Positions 6,227 to 12,234 of a DNA stretch of 17,506 nt are shown here, in pieces. How positions within the stretch are numbered: position 1 is the first letter of the stretch; each line of letters starts with the position of its first letter. Source of the stretch: Actinomycetes bacterium (GTDB lineage: Bacteria > Actinomycetota > Actinomycetes > Mycobacteriales > Mycobacteriaceae); contig JAEWRC010000200.1 of NCBI GenBank assembly GCA_023460175.1, positions 1 through 17,506 of the forward strand. The letters run 5' to 3'. The notes beneath the pieces are model-generated. The model made no database searches, was not told where the DNA came from, and was given only the letters and a program-made list of their open reading frames with translations. The position numbers and the translations under genes are program-made.

Positions 6227-6724
6227 CTAGAGGCCCAGGCGCGCGGCGATCGCGGCGACCTGCTCGTTGGCCTCCGAATCGCTGGCGGCCTCGCCGATCA
6301 TGGTGACGACGCTGGTGATCACCGGTTCGCCGTTGCCGTCGGTGACCTCGGCGCGCACCTCGGTGATGACGGTGCCGTGCGACTCCAGCACCGAGTCGAG
6401 GTAGGAGTCGAAGTACAGTTCGTCGCCGACGGCCAGCGGCCGGTGGAACTTGAATTTCTGGTCGCGGTGGATCACCCGCGCGATGTTGATCCCCACGTCG
6501 AACTTCTTGAACATCTCGAGCTGGACGCGTCGGCCGGCCACCGCGATGAACGTCAGCGGCGCGATCACCGAGGCGTGGCCGAGCTCAGCCGCCGCGCCCT
6601 CGTCGTGGTGCGCCGGATGGTCGTCCAACACGGCGCTGGAGTATTCGCGGATCTTCTCGCGTCCCACGACAAACTTGTCCGGGTAGCGGTAGTGCGTCCC
6701 GATGATCTCTTGGGCGATTGCCAT
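6227..6724 (-). CDS. hadD: FAS-II-associated (3R)-hydroxyacyl dehydratase subunit-like protein HadD
   Basis: The 165-residue protein resembles HadA/HadC, the hotdog substrate-binding subunits of the mycolic-acid FAS-II dehydratases. Matching segments are GTHYRYPDKFVVGREKIREY at the N terminus, ELGHASVIAPLTF, VIHRDQKFKFHRPLAVGDEL and LESHGTVITEVRAEVT. By family logic it may need a partner carrying the catalytic Asp-His pair, such as HadB. Its position corresponds to Rv0504c, reported as HadD and required for specific mycolic-acid classes in M. smegmatis (recalled literature). The start is ATG at 6722-6724, with GGAC about 11 bases upstream on the minus strand. It lies 73 bases downstream of the SerB-like gene and could be co-transcribed with it. 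The presence of the gene supports a mycolate-producing host. Confidence 0.85.
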   Translation of the reverse strand: MAIAQEIIGTHYRYPDKFVVGREKIREYSSAVLDDHPAHHDEGAAAELGHASVIAPLTFIAVAGRRVQLEMFKKFDVGINIARVIHRDQKFKFHRPLAVGDELYFDSYLDSVLESHGTVITEVRAEVTDGNGEPVITSVVTMIGEAASDSEANEQVAAIAARLGL

Positions 6725-6797
6725 GGGGCGTATGCGTCCTTGCTCTGCAATTGACAGACGTGTTCAGCGGCGAAGTTTATCAACCCGCCGGTGGTGT

Positions 6798-7697
6798 TCA
6801 GTTGTCCTGGCGGCGCGCGGCGATGGCGGCCAGCGCCCCGCCGGCGGCGCCGAGGGCCAGCGCCGACGGCACCCCGATGCGGGCCGCCTTGCGCGCGGTG
6901 CGGAAGTCACGGATCTCCCAGCCGCGCTTGCGGGCCAGGTCGCGCAGCTCGGCGTCGGGGTTGATGGCCACCGCGGTGCCCACCAGCGTCAGCATCGGGA
7001 CATCGTTGTAGCTGTCCGAGTAGGCCGTGCAGCGGCGCAGGTTGAGGCCCTCCCGGATGGCCAGTGCGCGCACCGCGTGCGCCTTGCCCGCGCCGTGCAG
7101 GATCTCGCCGACGAGCCGGCCGGTGAACACCCCGTCGACCGATTCGGCGACGGTGCCCAGCGCGCCGGTCAGCCCCAGCCGGTCGGCGATGATCGCGGCC
7201 AGCTCGTAGGGGGTGGCGGTGACCAGCCACACCTGTTGGCCCGCGTCGAGGTGCATCTGCGCCAGATCGCGGGTGCCGGGCCAGATCTTGTCGGCGATGA
7301 TCTCCTCGTAGATCTCCTCGCCGACGGCGGACAGCTCCGCGGTGGTGCGGCCCTCGATGAACGACAGCGCCTTGCGTTTGCCCTCGGCGACGTCGTCGCT
7401 GTTCTCCTTGCCGGTGAGCTGGAACTTGGCCTGGGCGTAGATGAAGCCGAGCACGTCGCGGTAGGTGAAGTACTTGCGGGCGGCGAGTCCGCGCGCGAAA
7501 TGCACCAGCGAGGAGCCGTGCACCATGGTGTTGTCGACGTCGAAGAAGGCCGCGGCGGTCAGGTCGGCAGGAGGCGGCTGCGGGGCAGCGGATTCCTCGG
7601 TCAGCGACTCGACGGCGGCTTCGGCGCTGGCCGCGCCCGCGATGGGCGGCGACGCATCCTCGGCGCTGTCGGTTCGAGGTTCTGCCGGCTCTGTCAC
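6798..7697 (-). CDS. serB1: SerB-like HAD-IB family phosphatase (serB1/Rv0505c-like)
   Basis: The 299-residue protein is a haloacid dehalogenase-type hydrolase. Motif I is FFDVDNTMVHG (nucleophile D53, acid/base D55), motif II is LVTATP (T160), K205 lies in HGAGKAHAV, and motif III/IV is AYSDSYNDVPML (D228, D232). A Pro/Ala/Glu-rich, probably disordered tail covers residues 1-46. The C terminus ends in a hydrophobic Ala/Gly/Leu segment (about 275-293) that may associate with the membrane. Mycobacterial homologues are named serB1 (phosphoserine phosphatase), but the family (HAD-IB) has several substrates, and SerB2 is the established enzyme, so the substrate is uncertain. GTG 7695-7697 is the start: AGGGGG (7705-7710 complement) lies 7 bases upstream. 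It is transcribed away from the glutaredoxin-like gene. Confidence 0.82.
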   Translation of the reverse strand: MTEPAEPRTDSAEDASPPIAGAASAEAAVESLTEESAAPQPPPADLTAAAFFDVDNTMVHGSSLVHFARGLAARKYFTYRDVLGFIYAQAKFQLTGKENSDDVAEGKRKALSFIEGRTTAELSAVGEEIYEEIIADKIWPGTRDLAQMHLDAGQQVWLVTATPYELAAIIADRLGLTGALGTVAESVDGVFTGRLVGEILHGAGKAHAVRALAIREGLNLRRCTAYSDSYNDVPMLTLVGTAVAINPDAELRDLARKRGWEIRDFRTARKAARIGVPSALALGAAGGALAAIAARRQDN

Positions 7698-7710
7698 ACG
7701 GACACCCCCT

Positions 7711-7723
7711 GTACTTCGAGTAC
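7711..7723. promoter_or_regulatory. Palindrome in the divergent serB1 / glutaredoxin-like intergenic region
   Basis: GTACT-TCG-AGTAC is a perfect 5-bp-arm inverted repeat just downstream of the minus-strand -10 candidate and 30 bases upstream of the plus-strand gene. It could be an operator shared by the two divergent genes; no binding protein is implied by the sequence. Confidence 0.35.
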
Positions 7724-7733
7724 TTGCCCGGTC

Positions 7734-7739
7734 ACCCTA
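7734..7739 (-). promoter_or_regulatory. Candidate -10 element (TAGGGT, minus strand) for serB1
   Basis: The complement reads GGATAGGGTGACC, containing TAGGGT (TANNNT). Initiation would fall near 7727, leaving a leader of about 30 bases with the AGGGGG ribosome site. No -35 consensus is seen. Confidence 0.35.
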
Positions 7740-7752
7740 TCCAAGTGCCACA

Positions 7753-8034
7753 ATGCGGCTGATGAGCGCCGCGCAGGTCTGCCTGCTGGTCCGGTCCGGG
7801 TGCGAGATCTGCCATCGCCTCGGCGAGCAGTTGGCGGTGTTGGCCACCGAGCTGGATTTCGAGTTGAGCACCGTCGATGTCGACGAGGCCGCCGCGGCGG
7901 GCGACCCCGCGCTGCGCGCCGAGTACGGCGACCGGCTGCCGGTGGTGCTGCTCGACGGCGCGGAGCACAGTTACTGGGAGGTCGACGAACCGCGGCTGCG
8001 TCGCGACCTGGCTGCGCGCCGCGGCGCGCCGTGA
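7753..8034 (+). CDS. Glutaredoxin-like thioredoxin-fold protein (Rv0508-like)
   Basis: This small protein of 93 residues has a thioredoxin fold pattern. Strand VCLLVRSG leads into a CxxC motif (GCEICHRL), then helix LGEQLAVLATEL, strand FELSTVDVDE, and a cis-Pro region GDRLPVVLLDG followed by EHSYWEVDEPRLRRDL. It resembles the DUF836/glutaredoxin-like proteins found beside hemA in mycobacteria (Rv0508). The role is probably thiol-disulfide exchange in the cytosol; the partner is unknown. ATG 7753 and ATG 7762 are both in frame; the conserved region begins at AAQVCLLV so either is possible, and neither has a clear ribosome site. The frame is open further upstream but overlaps the divergent serB1 gene. 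Promoter signals are weak (TATCCA at 7738-7743). Confidence 0.83.
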   Translation: MRLMSAAQVCLLVRSGCEICHRLGEQLAVLATELDFELSTVDVDEAAAAGDPALRAEYGDRLPVVLLDGAEHSYWEVDEPRLRRDLAARRGAP

Positions 8035-8051
8035 CGTCGCTGGCCAGACCT

Positions 8052-8059
8052 GATAATTT
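8052..8059 (+). promoter_or_regulatory. Candidate distal hemA promoter -10 (GATAAT / TAATTT)
   Basis: TGATAATTT contains GATAAT (8052-8057, one change from TATAAT) and an overlapping TANNNT, TAATTT (8054-8059). The surrounding 130 bases are less GC-rich than flanking genes. Initiation near 8064 would give a leader of about 110 bases that contains the hairpin at 8079-8094 and the upstream ORF. Confidence 0.35.
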
Positions 8060-8078
8060 GGTTAGTTCGCAGGTGGGC

Positions 8079-8094
8079 GGCTACGGTTGTAGCC
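8079..8094 (+). promoter_or_regulatory. Small dyad in the hemA leader
   Basis: GGCTAC and GTAGCC form a perfect 6-bp inverted repeat around GGTT. It lies between the two promoter candidates, so it could be an operator for the proximal promoter or a hairpin in the longer leader. Confidence 0.4.
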
Positions 8095-8105
8095 AGAATG
8101 AGCTG

Positions 8106-8111
8106 TATTTT
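8106..8111 (+). promoter_or_regulatory. Candidate proximal hemA promoter -10 (TATTTT)
   Basis: TATTTT fits TANNNT. Initiation would fall near 8118, leaving a leader of about 58 bases with two purine-rich ribosome sites, one for the 11-codon upstream ORF and one for hemA. No -35 consensus is seen. Confidence 0.35.
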
Positions 8112-8143
8112 CTTCACCTGATAGCGGCAAGGGAGCGTGCTGG

Positions 8144-8179
8144 GTGAGTGCTCGGTTGGTGACTGAGGCGGTGCTGTGA
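8144..8179 (+). CDS. Candidate 11-codon upstream ORF coupled to hemA
   Basis: GTG 8144 is preceded by AAGGGAG (8129-8135) at an ideal 8-base spacing. The frame encodes MSARLVTEAVL and stops at TGA 8177-8179, which overlaps the hemA GTG as GTGA. It is in a different frame from hemA, so it is not an N-terminal extension. Its ribosome site is stronger than the one visible for hemA itself (GAGG 8165-8168). The arrangement would allow ribosomes finishing the peptide to restart on hemA. Whether it is translated is unknown. Confidence 0.4.
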   Translation: MSARLVTEAVL

Positions 8180-9546
8180 GCGTCCTGCTATTCGGGGTGT
8201 CGCACCGCAGTGCGCCGGTGCCCGTGCTCGAGCAATTGGCGACCGATGAGTCCGATCAGGCCAAGATCATCGATCGCGTGCTCGAGTCGCCGCTGGTGAG
8301 CGAGGCGATGGTGCTCTCGACGTGTAACCGCGTCGAGGTCTACGCCGTGGTCGAGGCGTTCCACGGCGGCCTGTCCGCGATCGGTCAGGTGCTTGCCGGC
8401 CAGTCCGGCATGCCGATGGGCGATCTGACCAAGTACGCCTATGTCCGCTACGCCGAGGCTGCCGTCGAGCATCTGTTCTCGGTGGCCTCCGGCCTGGATT
8501 CGGCCGTGATCGGCGAGGCCCAGGTGCTGGGCCAGGTGCGCCGCGCCTACGCCGCCGCCGAGGCCAATCGCAGCGTGGGACGCACGCTGCACGAACTTTC
8601 CCAGCGCGCCCTCTCGGTGGGCAAGCGGGTGCACTCCGAGACCGGGATCGACGCCGCGGGCGCCTCGGTGGTCTCCGTGGCGCTCGGCATGGCCGAGAGC
8701 CGCCTCAGCAGCCTGGCGGGCCGGACGGCCGCGGTGGTGGGTGCCGGTTCGATGGGTGCCCTCTCTGGTGCGCACCTGGTGCGCGCCGGCATCAGCACCG
8801 TGCACGTCGTCAACCGGTCGGTGCCGCGGGCCCAGCGCCTGGCGGACAACCTGCGCGAGCAGGGCGTGCACGCCACCGCGATGAGCCTCGACGACCTGCC
8901 CGCCGCGCTCGTCGACGTCGACGTGGTGATCAGCAGCACCGGGGCGGTGCGTCCGGTGGTCTCGCTGGCCGACATGCACAACGCGCTGGCCAAGCGCAAC
9001 GGCGGCGGTACCGACCCGCGCCCGCTGGTCGTCTGCGACCTGGGGATGCCCCGGGACGTGGACCCGGCGGTCAGCGGCCTGCCGGGCGTCTGGGTCGTCG
9101 ACATGGACCGCATCCAGCGCGAGCCCACGGCGCGGGCGGCCTCCGCCGACGCCGAGGCGGCCCGCTCGATCGTGGCCACCGAACTGGCGACGTATCTGGC
9201 CGGTCAGCGGATGGCCGAGGTCACCCCGACCGTGACGGCGTTGCGGCAACGCGCCGCCGACGTCGTGGAGGCCGAATTGCTGCGGCTGGACAACCGGCTG
9301 CCGAGCCTGGACTCGTCGCATCGCGACGAGGTGGCCCGCACGGTGCGACGGGTGGTCGACAAGCTGTTGCACGCGCCCACCGTCCGAGTCAAACAGCTCG
9401 CGAGCGCGCCGGGGGGCGACAGCTACGCCGAGGCGTTGCGGGAGCTGTTCGAGCTCGATCCGACCGCCGTCGACGCAGTTGCTGGCGCAACTGAATTACC
9501 TTTGGTGACAACGGATTTCGACCCCTTGGCCGAACCGTCCGAGTAG
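8176..9546 (+). CDS. hemA: Glutamyl-tRNA reductase
   Basis: HemA reduces glutamyl-tRNA(Glu) with NADPH to glutamate-1-semialdehyde, the committed step of C5-pathway tetrapyrrole synthesis. The 456-residue protein shows FGVSHRSAPVPVLEQL at the N terminus and the catalytic Cys50 in LSTCNRVEVYA. It then has GEAQVLGQVRRAY, the NADPH loop AVVGAGSMGAL (about 187-196), and a C-terminal helical dimerisation domain. The length agrees with mycobacterial HemA. GTG 8176 is chosen because the conserved sequence begins at once and GAGG lies 7 bases upstream. The stop is TAG 9544-9546. The last about 20 codons become AT-rich, with a TTA Leu codon at 9496-9498 and a small dyad (9476-9493). It heads the hem cluster. 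Regulation at the leader is possible, see the upstream ORF. Confidence 0.96.
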   Translation: MSVLLFGVSHRSAPVPVLEQLATDESDQAKIIDRVLESPLVSEAMVLSTCNRVEVYAVVEAFHGGLSAIGQVLAGQSGMPMGDLTKYAYVRYAEAAVEHLFSVASGLDSAVIGEAQVLGQVRRAYAAAEANRSVGRTLHELSQRALSVGKRVHSETGIDAAGASVVSVALGMAESRLSSLAGRTAAVVGAGSMGALSGAHLVRAGISTVHVVNRSVPRAQRLADNLREQGVHATAMSLDDLPAALVDVDVVISSTGAVRPVVSLADMHNALAKRNGGGTDPRPLVVCDLGMPRDVDPAVSGLPGVWVVDMDRIQREPTARAASADAEAARSIVATELATYLAGQRMAEVTPTVTALRQRAADVVEAELLRLDNRLPSLDSSHRDEVARTVRRVVDKLLHAPTVRVKQLASAPGGDSYAEALRELFELDPTAVDAVAGATELPLVTTDFDPLAEPSE

Positions 9547-9592
9547 CTTGGAAAGTACCTCGAAAACACATTCGCAGTCCTCGCAGTCCAAC

Positions 9593-10513
9593 GTGATCCG
9601 GATCGGCACCCGCGGCAGCCTGTTGGCTACCACGCAAGCCGGCACCATCCGGGACGCCCTCATCGAACGGGGACATCCCGCCGAACTGGTGATCATCGCC
9701 ACCGACGGGGACCTCTCGTCGGCGCCGATCGCCGAGATCGGCGTCGGGGTGTTCACCGCCGCACTGCGGGAGGCGATCGCCGACGGGCGCGTCGACGCCG
9801 CGGTGCACTCCTACAAGGACATCCCGACCGCGTACGACCCCCGGTTCCAGATTCCGGCCGTCCCGCGCCGCGAGGATCCGCGAGATGCGCTGGTGGCACG
9901 CGATGGGATGGTGCTGGGCGAGTTGCCGACCGGCTCCACGATCGGCACGTCGTCCGTGCGACGGGGGGCGCAGCTTAGAGCACTGGGTCTCGGTTTGGAA
10001 ATTCGCCCCCTACGAGGCAACCTAGATACCAGGTTGAACAGGGTAAGCAGCGGCGAACTCGACGCCATCGTGGTGGCCCGGGCGGGACTCTCCCGAATCG
10101 GACGCCTCGAAGCAGTCACCGAGACGCTGGAGCCGGTACAGATGGTGCCGGCACCGGCTCAGGGGGCTCTGGCGATCGAATGCCGTGCCGGTGATACCGC
10201 GTTGGCGCAAGTGTTGGCGGAGTTGAACGACGCCGATACGCACGCAGCAATCACCGCAGAGCGTGTCCTGCTCGCCGAAATGGAGGCGGGTTGTTCCGCA
10301 CCGGTCGGCGCGATCGCGGAAGTGGTCGAGTCGATCGATGAGGACGGCAACGTCTTTGACGAACTGTCGTTGCGCGGCTGCGTGGCGGCGGTGGACGGAT
10401 CCGACGTGATCCGCGCGTCCGGTATCGGGCCTGCCGATCGGGCACGGGAGCTGGGGCTCTCGGTGACCGAGGAGTTATTCGAGCTGGGTGCGCGCGAACT
10501 GTTGGGTCACTGA
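9593..10513 (+). CDS. hemC: Porphobilinogen deaminase (hydroxymethylbilane synthase)
   Basis: HemC links four porphobilinogens into hydroxymethylbilane. Visible features are IRIGTRGSLLATTQA at the N terminus, the catalytic Asp in VHSYKDIPT, the paired Arg in GTSSVRRGAQLRALG, PLRGNLDTRLNRV, PAPAQGALAIEC, and the dipyrromethane-anchoring Cys in EAGCSAPVGA (Cys234). The product from GTG 9593 has 306 residues, as expected, and starts like the known mycobacterial proteins. TTG 9548 is in frame, one base after hemA, and would add 15 Ser/Thr-rich residues; neither start has a ribosome site. The middle of the gene uses codons rare in this window: AGA 9977, CTA at two places, AGG twice, and TTA 10475, unlike hemA or hemD. 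Function should be intact. The next gene begins 34 bases downstream. Confidence 0.94.
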   Translation: MIRIGTRGSLLATTQAGTIRDALIERGHPAELVIIATDGDLSSAPIAEIGVGVFTAALREAIADGRVDAAVHSYKDIPTAYDPRFQIPAVPRREDPRDALVARDGMVLGELPTGSTIGTSSVRRGAQLRALGLGLEIRPLRGNLDTRLNRVSSGELDAIVVARAGLSRIGRLEAVTETLEPVQMVPAPAQGALAIECRAGDTALAQVLAELNDADTHAAITAERVLLAEMEAGCSAPVGAIAEVVESIDEDGNVFDELSLRGCVAAVDGSDVIRASGIGPADRARELGLSVTEELFELGARELLGH

Positions 10514-10547
10514 CGGCCACGAAGCCTGGAAGGGCAGGAGTTTGCAG

Positions 10548-12215
10548 ATGACTCGAGGGCGTAAGCCGAAGCCGGGGCGCATCATGTTCGTCGGCTCGGG
10601 TCCGGGTGATCCGGGCTTGCTGACGACGCGGGCTCGGGACGTGCTGGTCAACGCCGCACTGGTCTTCACCGACCCCGATGTGCCGGATCCGGTGCTGTCG
10701 GTGGTGGGGTTGGAGTTGCCGCCCGCGGTGGGACCCGCACCGGCTCCCGAACCCAAGGGATCTCCCGAGAAGAACGGCCAGGCACCGGCCAAGGACGAGA
10801 CCGCGCCGCCGGTGGTGAAGATCGGGCCGGACATCCGGCCCGCGCTCGGCGATTCCGCCGAGGTCGCCAAGACCCTGATCAGCGAGGCCAAGACCGGCGT
10901 CGACGTGGTCCGGATGGTCGCCGGTGACCCGCTGTCGGTCGACTCGGTGCTGGCCGAGGTCAGCGCCGTGGCCAAGGCGCAGATGGTCTTCGAGATCATC
11001 CCGGGCCTGCCGGCGTCCACCGCGGTGCCCACCTACGCCGGGCTGCCGCTGGGCTCCTCGCACACCGTCGCCGACGTGCGCGCCCCCGAGGTCGACTGGG
11101 CCGCGCTGGCCGCGGCGCCGGGACCGCTGATCCTGCACGCCACCCCGCAGCACCTGGCGGACTCGGCGCGCACGCTGATCGAGTTCGGCCTGGCCGAGAA
11201 CACCCCCTGCGTGGTCACCGCCCAAGGCACCACCTGCGCGCAGCGCAGCGTGGAGACCGTGCTGTCGGGGCTGACCGACCGGGCCGCCATCGGCGGCACC
11301 GATCCGGCCGGTCCGCTCACCGGGCCGCTGGTGGTCACCATCGGCCGCACCGTGGCGCACCGCGCCAAGCTGAACTGGTGGGAGAGCCGGGCGCTCTACG
11401 GCTGGACCGTGCTGGTGCCGCGCACCAAGGAGCAGGCCGGCGAGATGAGCGACCGCCTGGTCACCCACGGGGCCACCCCCGTCGAGGTGCCGACCATCGC
11501 CGTCGAGCCGCCGCGCAGCCCCGCGCAGATGGAACGCGCGGTCAAGGGTCTGGTCGACGGCCGCTACCAGTGGGTGGTGTTCACCTCCACCAACGCGGTG
11601 CGTGCCGTCTGGGAGAAGTTCGGTGAGTTCGGTCTGGACGCCCGCGCGTTCTCCGGCGTGAAGATCGCCTGCGTGGGCGAGGCCACCGCGGACCGGGTGC
11701 GCGCGTTCGGGATCAGCCCCGAACTGGTGCCCTCGGGCGAGCAGTCCTCGCTGGGCCTGCTCGACGATTTCCCGCCGTACGACGACGTTTTCGATCCGGT
11801 GAACCGGGTGTTGTTGCCGCGCGCCGACATTGCCACCGAAACGCTGGCCGAGGGCCTGCGCGAGCGGGGCTGGGAGATCGAGGACGTGACGGCCTACCGC
11901 ACGGTGCGGGCCGCCCCGCCGCCGGCGCAGACCCGCGAGCTGATCAAGACCGGTGGTTTCGACGCGGTCTGCTTCACCTCCAGTTCGACGGTCCGCAACC
12001 TGGTCGGTATCGCCGGAAAGCCGCACGCCCGCACCATCGTTGCGTGCATCGGGCCCAAGACCGCCGAGACCGCCACGGAGTTCGGGCTGCGGGTGGACGT
12101 GCAGCCCGAGACCGCCGCGGTGGGACCGCTGGTCGAGGCGCTGGCCGAACACGCCGCCCGGTTGCGCGCCGAGGGTGCGCTGCCGCCGCCGCGTAAGAAG
12201 AGCCGCCGGCGCTAG
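10548..12215 (+). CDS. hemD: SUMT-like / uroporphyrinogen-III synthase fusion
   Basis: The 555-residue protein joins two domains. Residues about 10-275 resemble the uroporphyrinogen-III C-methyltransferase (CobA/CysG) fold: FVGSGPGDPGLLTTRA, VVRMVAGDPLSVDS, IIPGLPASTAVPTYAGLPL and TAQGTTCAQRSV. Residues about 285-540 are HemD, the cyclase that turns hydroxymethylbilane into uroporphyrinogen III: WTVLVPRTKEQ, WVVFTSTNAVRAVW, IACVGEATADRV, LLPRADIATETL and DAVCFTSSSTVRNL. The methyltransferase half departs from active enzymes: the usual GDPFxFGR is GDPLSVDS, and a Pro/Ala/Lys-rich segment (about 59-95) is inserted, so it may be non-catalytic. HemD activity is likely. ATG 10548 has AGGAG 7 bases upstream. 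The C terminus ends in a basic KKSRRR tail. hemB follows after 19 bases. Confidence 0.92.
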   Translation: MTRGRKPKPGRIMFVGSGPGDPGLLTTRARDVLVNAALVFTDPDVPDPVLSVVGLELPPAVGPAPAPEPKGSPEKNGQAPAKDETAPPVVKIGPDIRPALGDSAEVAKTLISEAKTGVDVVRMVAGDPLSVDSVLAEVSAVAKAQMVFEIIPGLPASTAVPTYAGLPLGSSHTVADVRAPEVDWAALAAAPGPLILHATPQHLADSARTLIEFGLAENTPCVVTAQGTTCAQRSVETVLSGLTDRAAIGGTDPAGPLTGPLVVTIGRTVAHRAKLNWWESRALYGWTVLVPRTKEQAGEMSDRLVTHGATPVEVPTIAVEPPRSPAQMERAVKGLVDGRYQWVVFTSTNAVRAVWEKFGEFGLDARAFSGVKIACVGEATADRVRAFGISPELVPSGEQSSLGLLDDFPPYDDVFDPVNRVLLPRADIATETLAEGLRERGWEIEDVTAYRTVRAAPPPAQTRELIKTGGFDAVCFTSSSTVRNLVGIAGKPHARTIVACIGPKTAETATEFGLRVDVQPETAAVGPLVEALAEHAARLRAEGALPPPRKKSRRR

Positions 12216-12234
12216 CGCGCTCGTCAGGAGACGC

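Noticed and set aside
6751..6783. Perfect TTGACA on the plus strand between hadD and serB1
   Set aside because: No TANNNT lies at 16-18 bases and there is no plus-strand gene downstream; probably chance.
8098..8121. Seven-codon ORF MSCIFFT in the distal hemA leader
   Set aside because: It overlaps the proximal -10 candidate, has no clear ribosome site and is too short to support by itself.
8188..9372. 394-codon minus-strand frame
   Set aside because: It is antisense to hemA, and its composition (His/Gly/Arg-rich) is that of a shadow frame.
9476..9493. 7-bp inverted repeat CAGTTGC-TGGC-GCAACTG at the 3' end of hemA
   Set aside because: It lies inside coding sequence without a U-tract or promoter context, so no regulatory role can be claimed.
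9548..9592. TTG 9548 as hemC start
   Set aside because: It would abut hemA and add 15 Ser/Thr-rich residues, but has no ribosome site, and known mycobacterial HemC proteins begin at the IRIGTRGS strand. GTG 9593 fits better, though not decisively.
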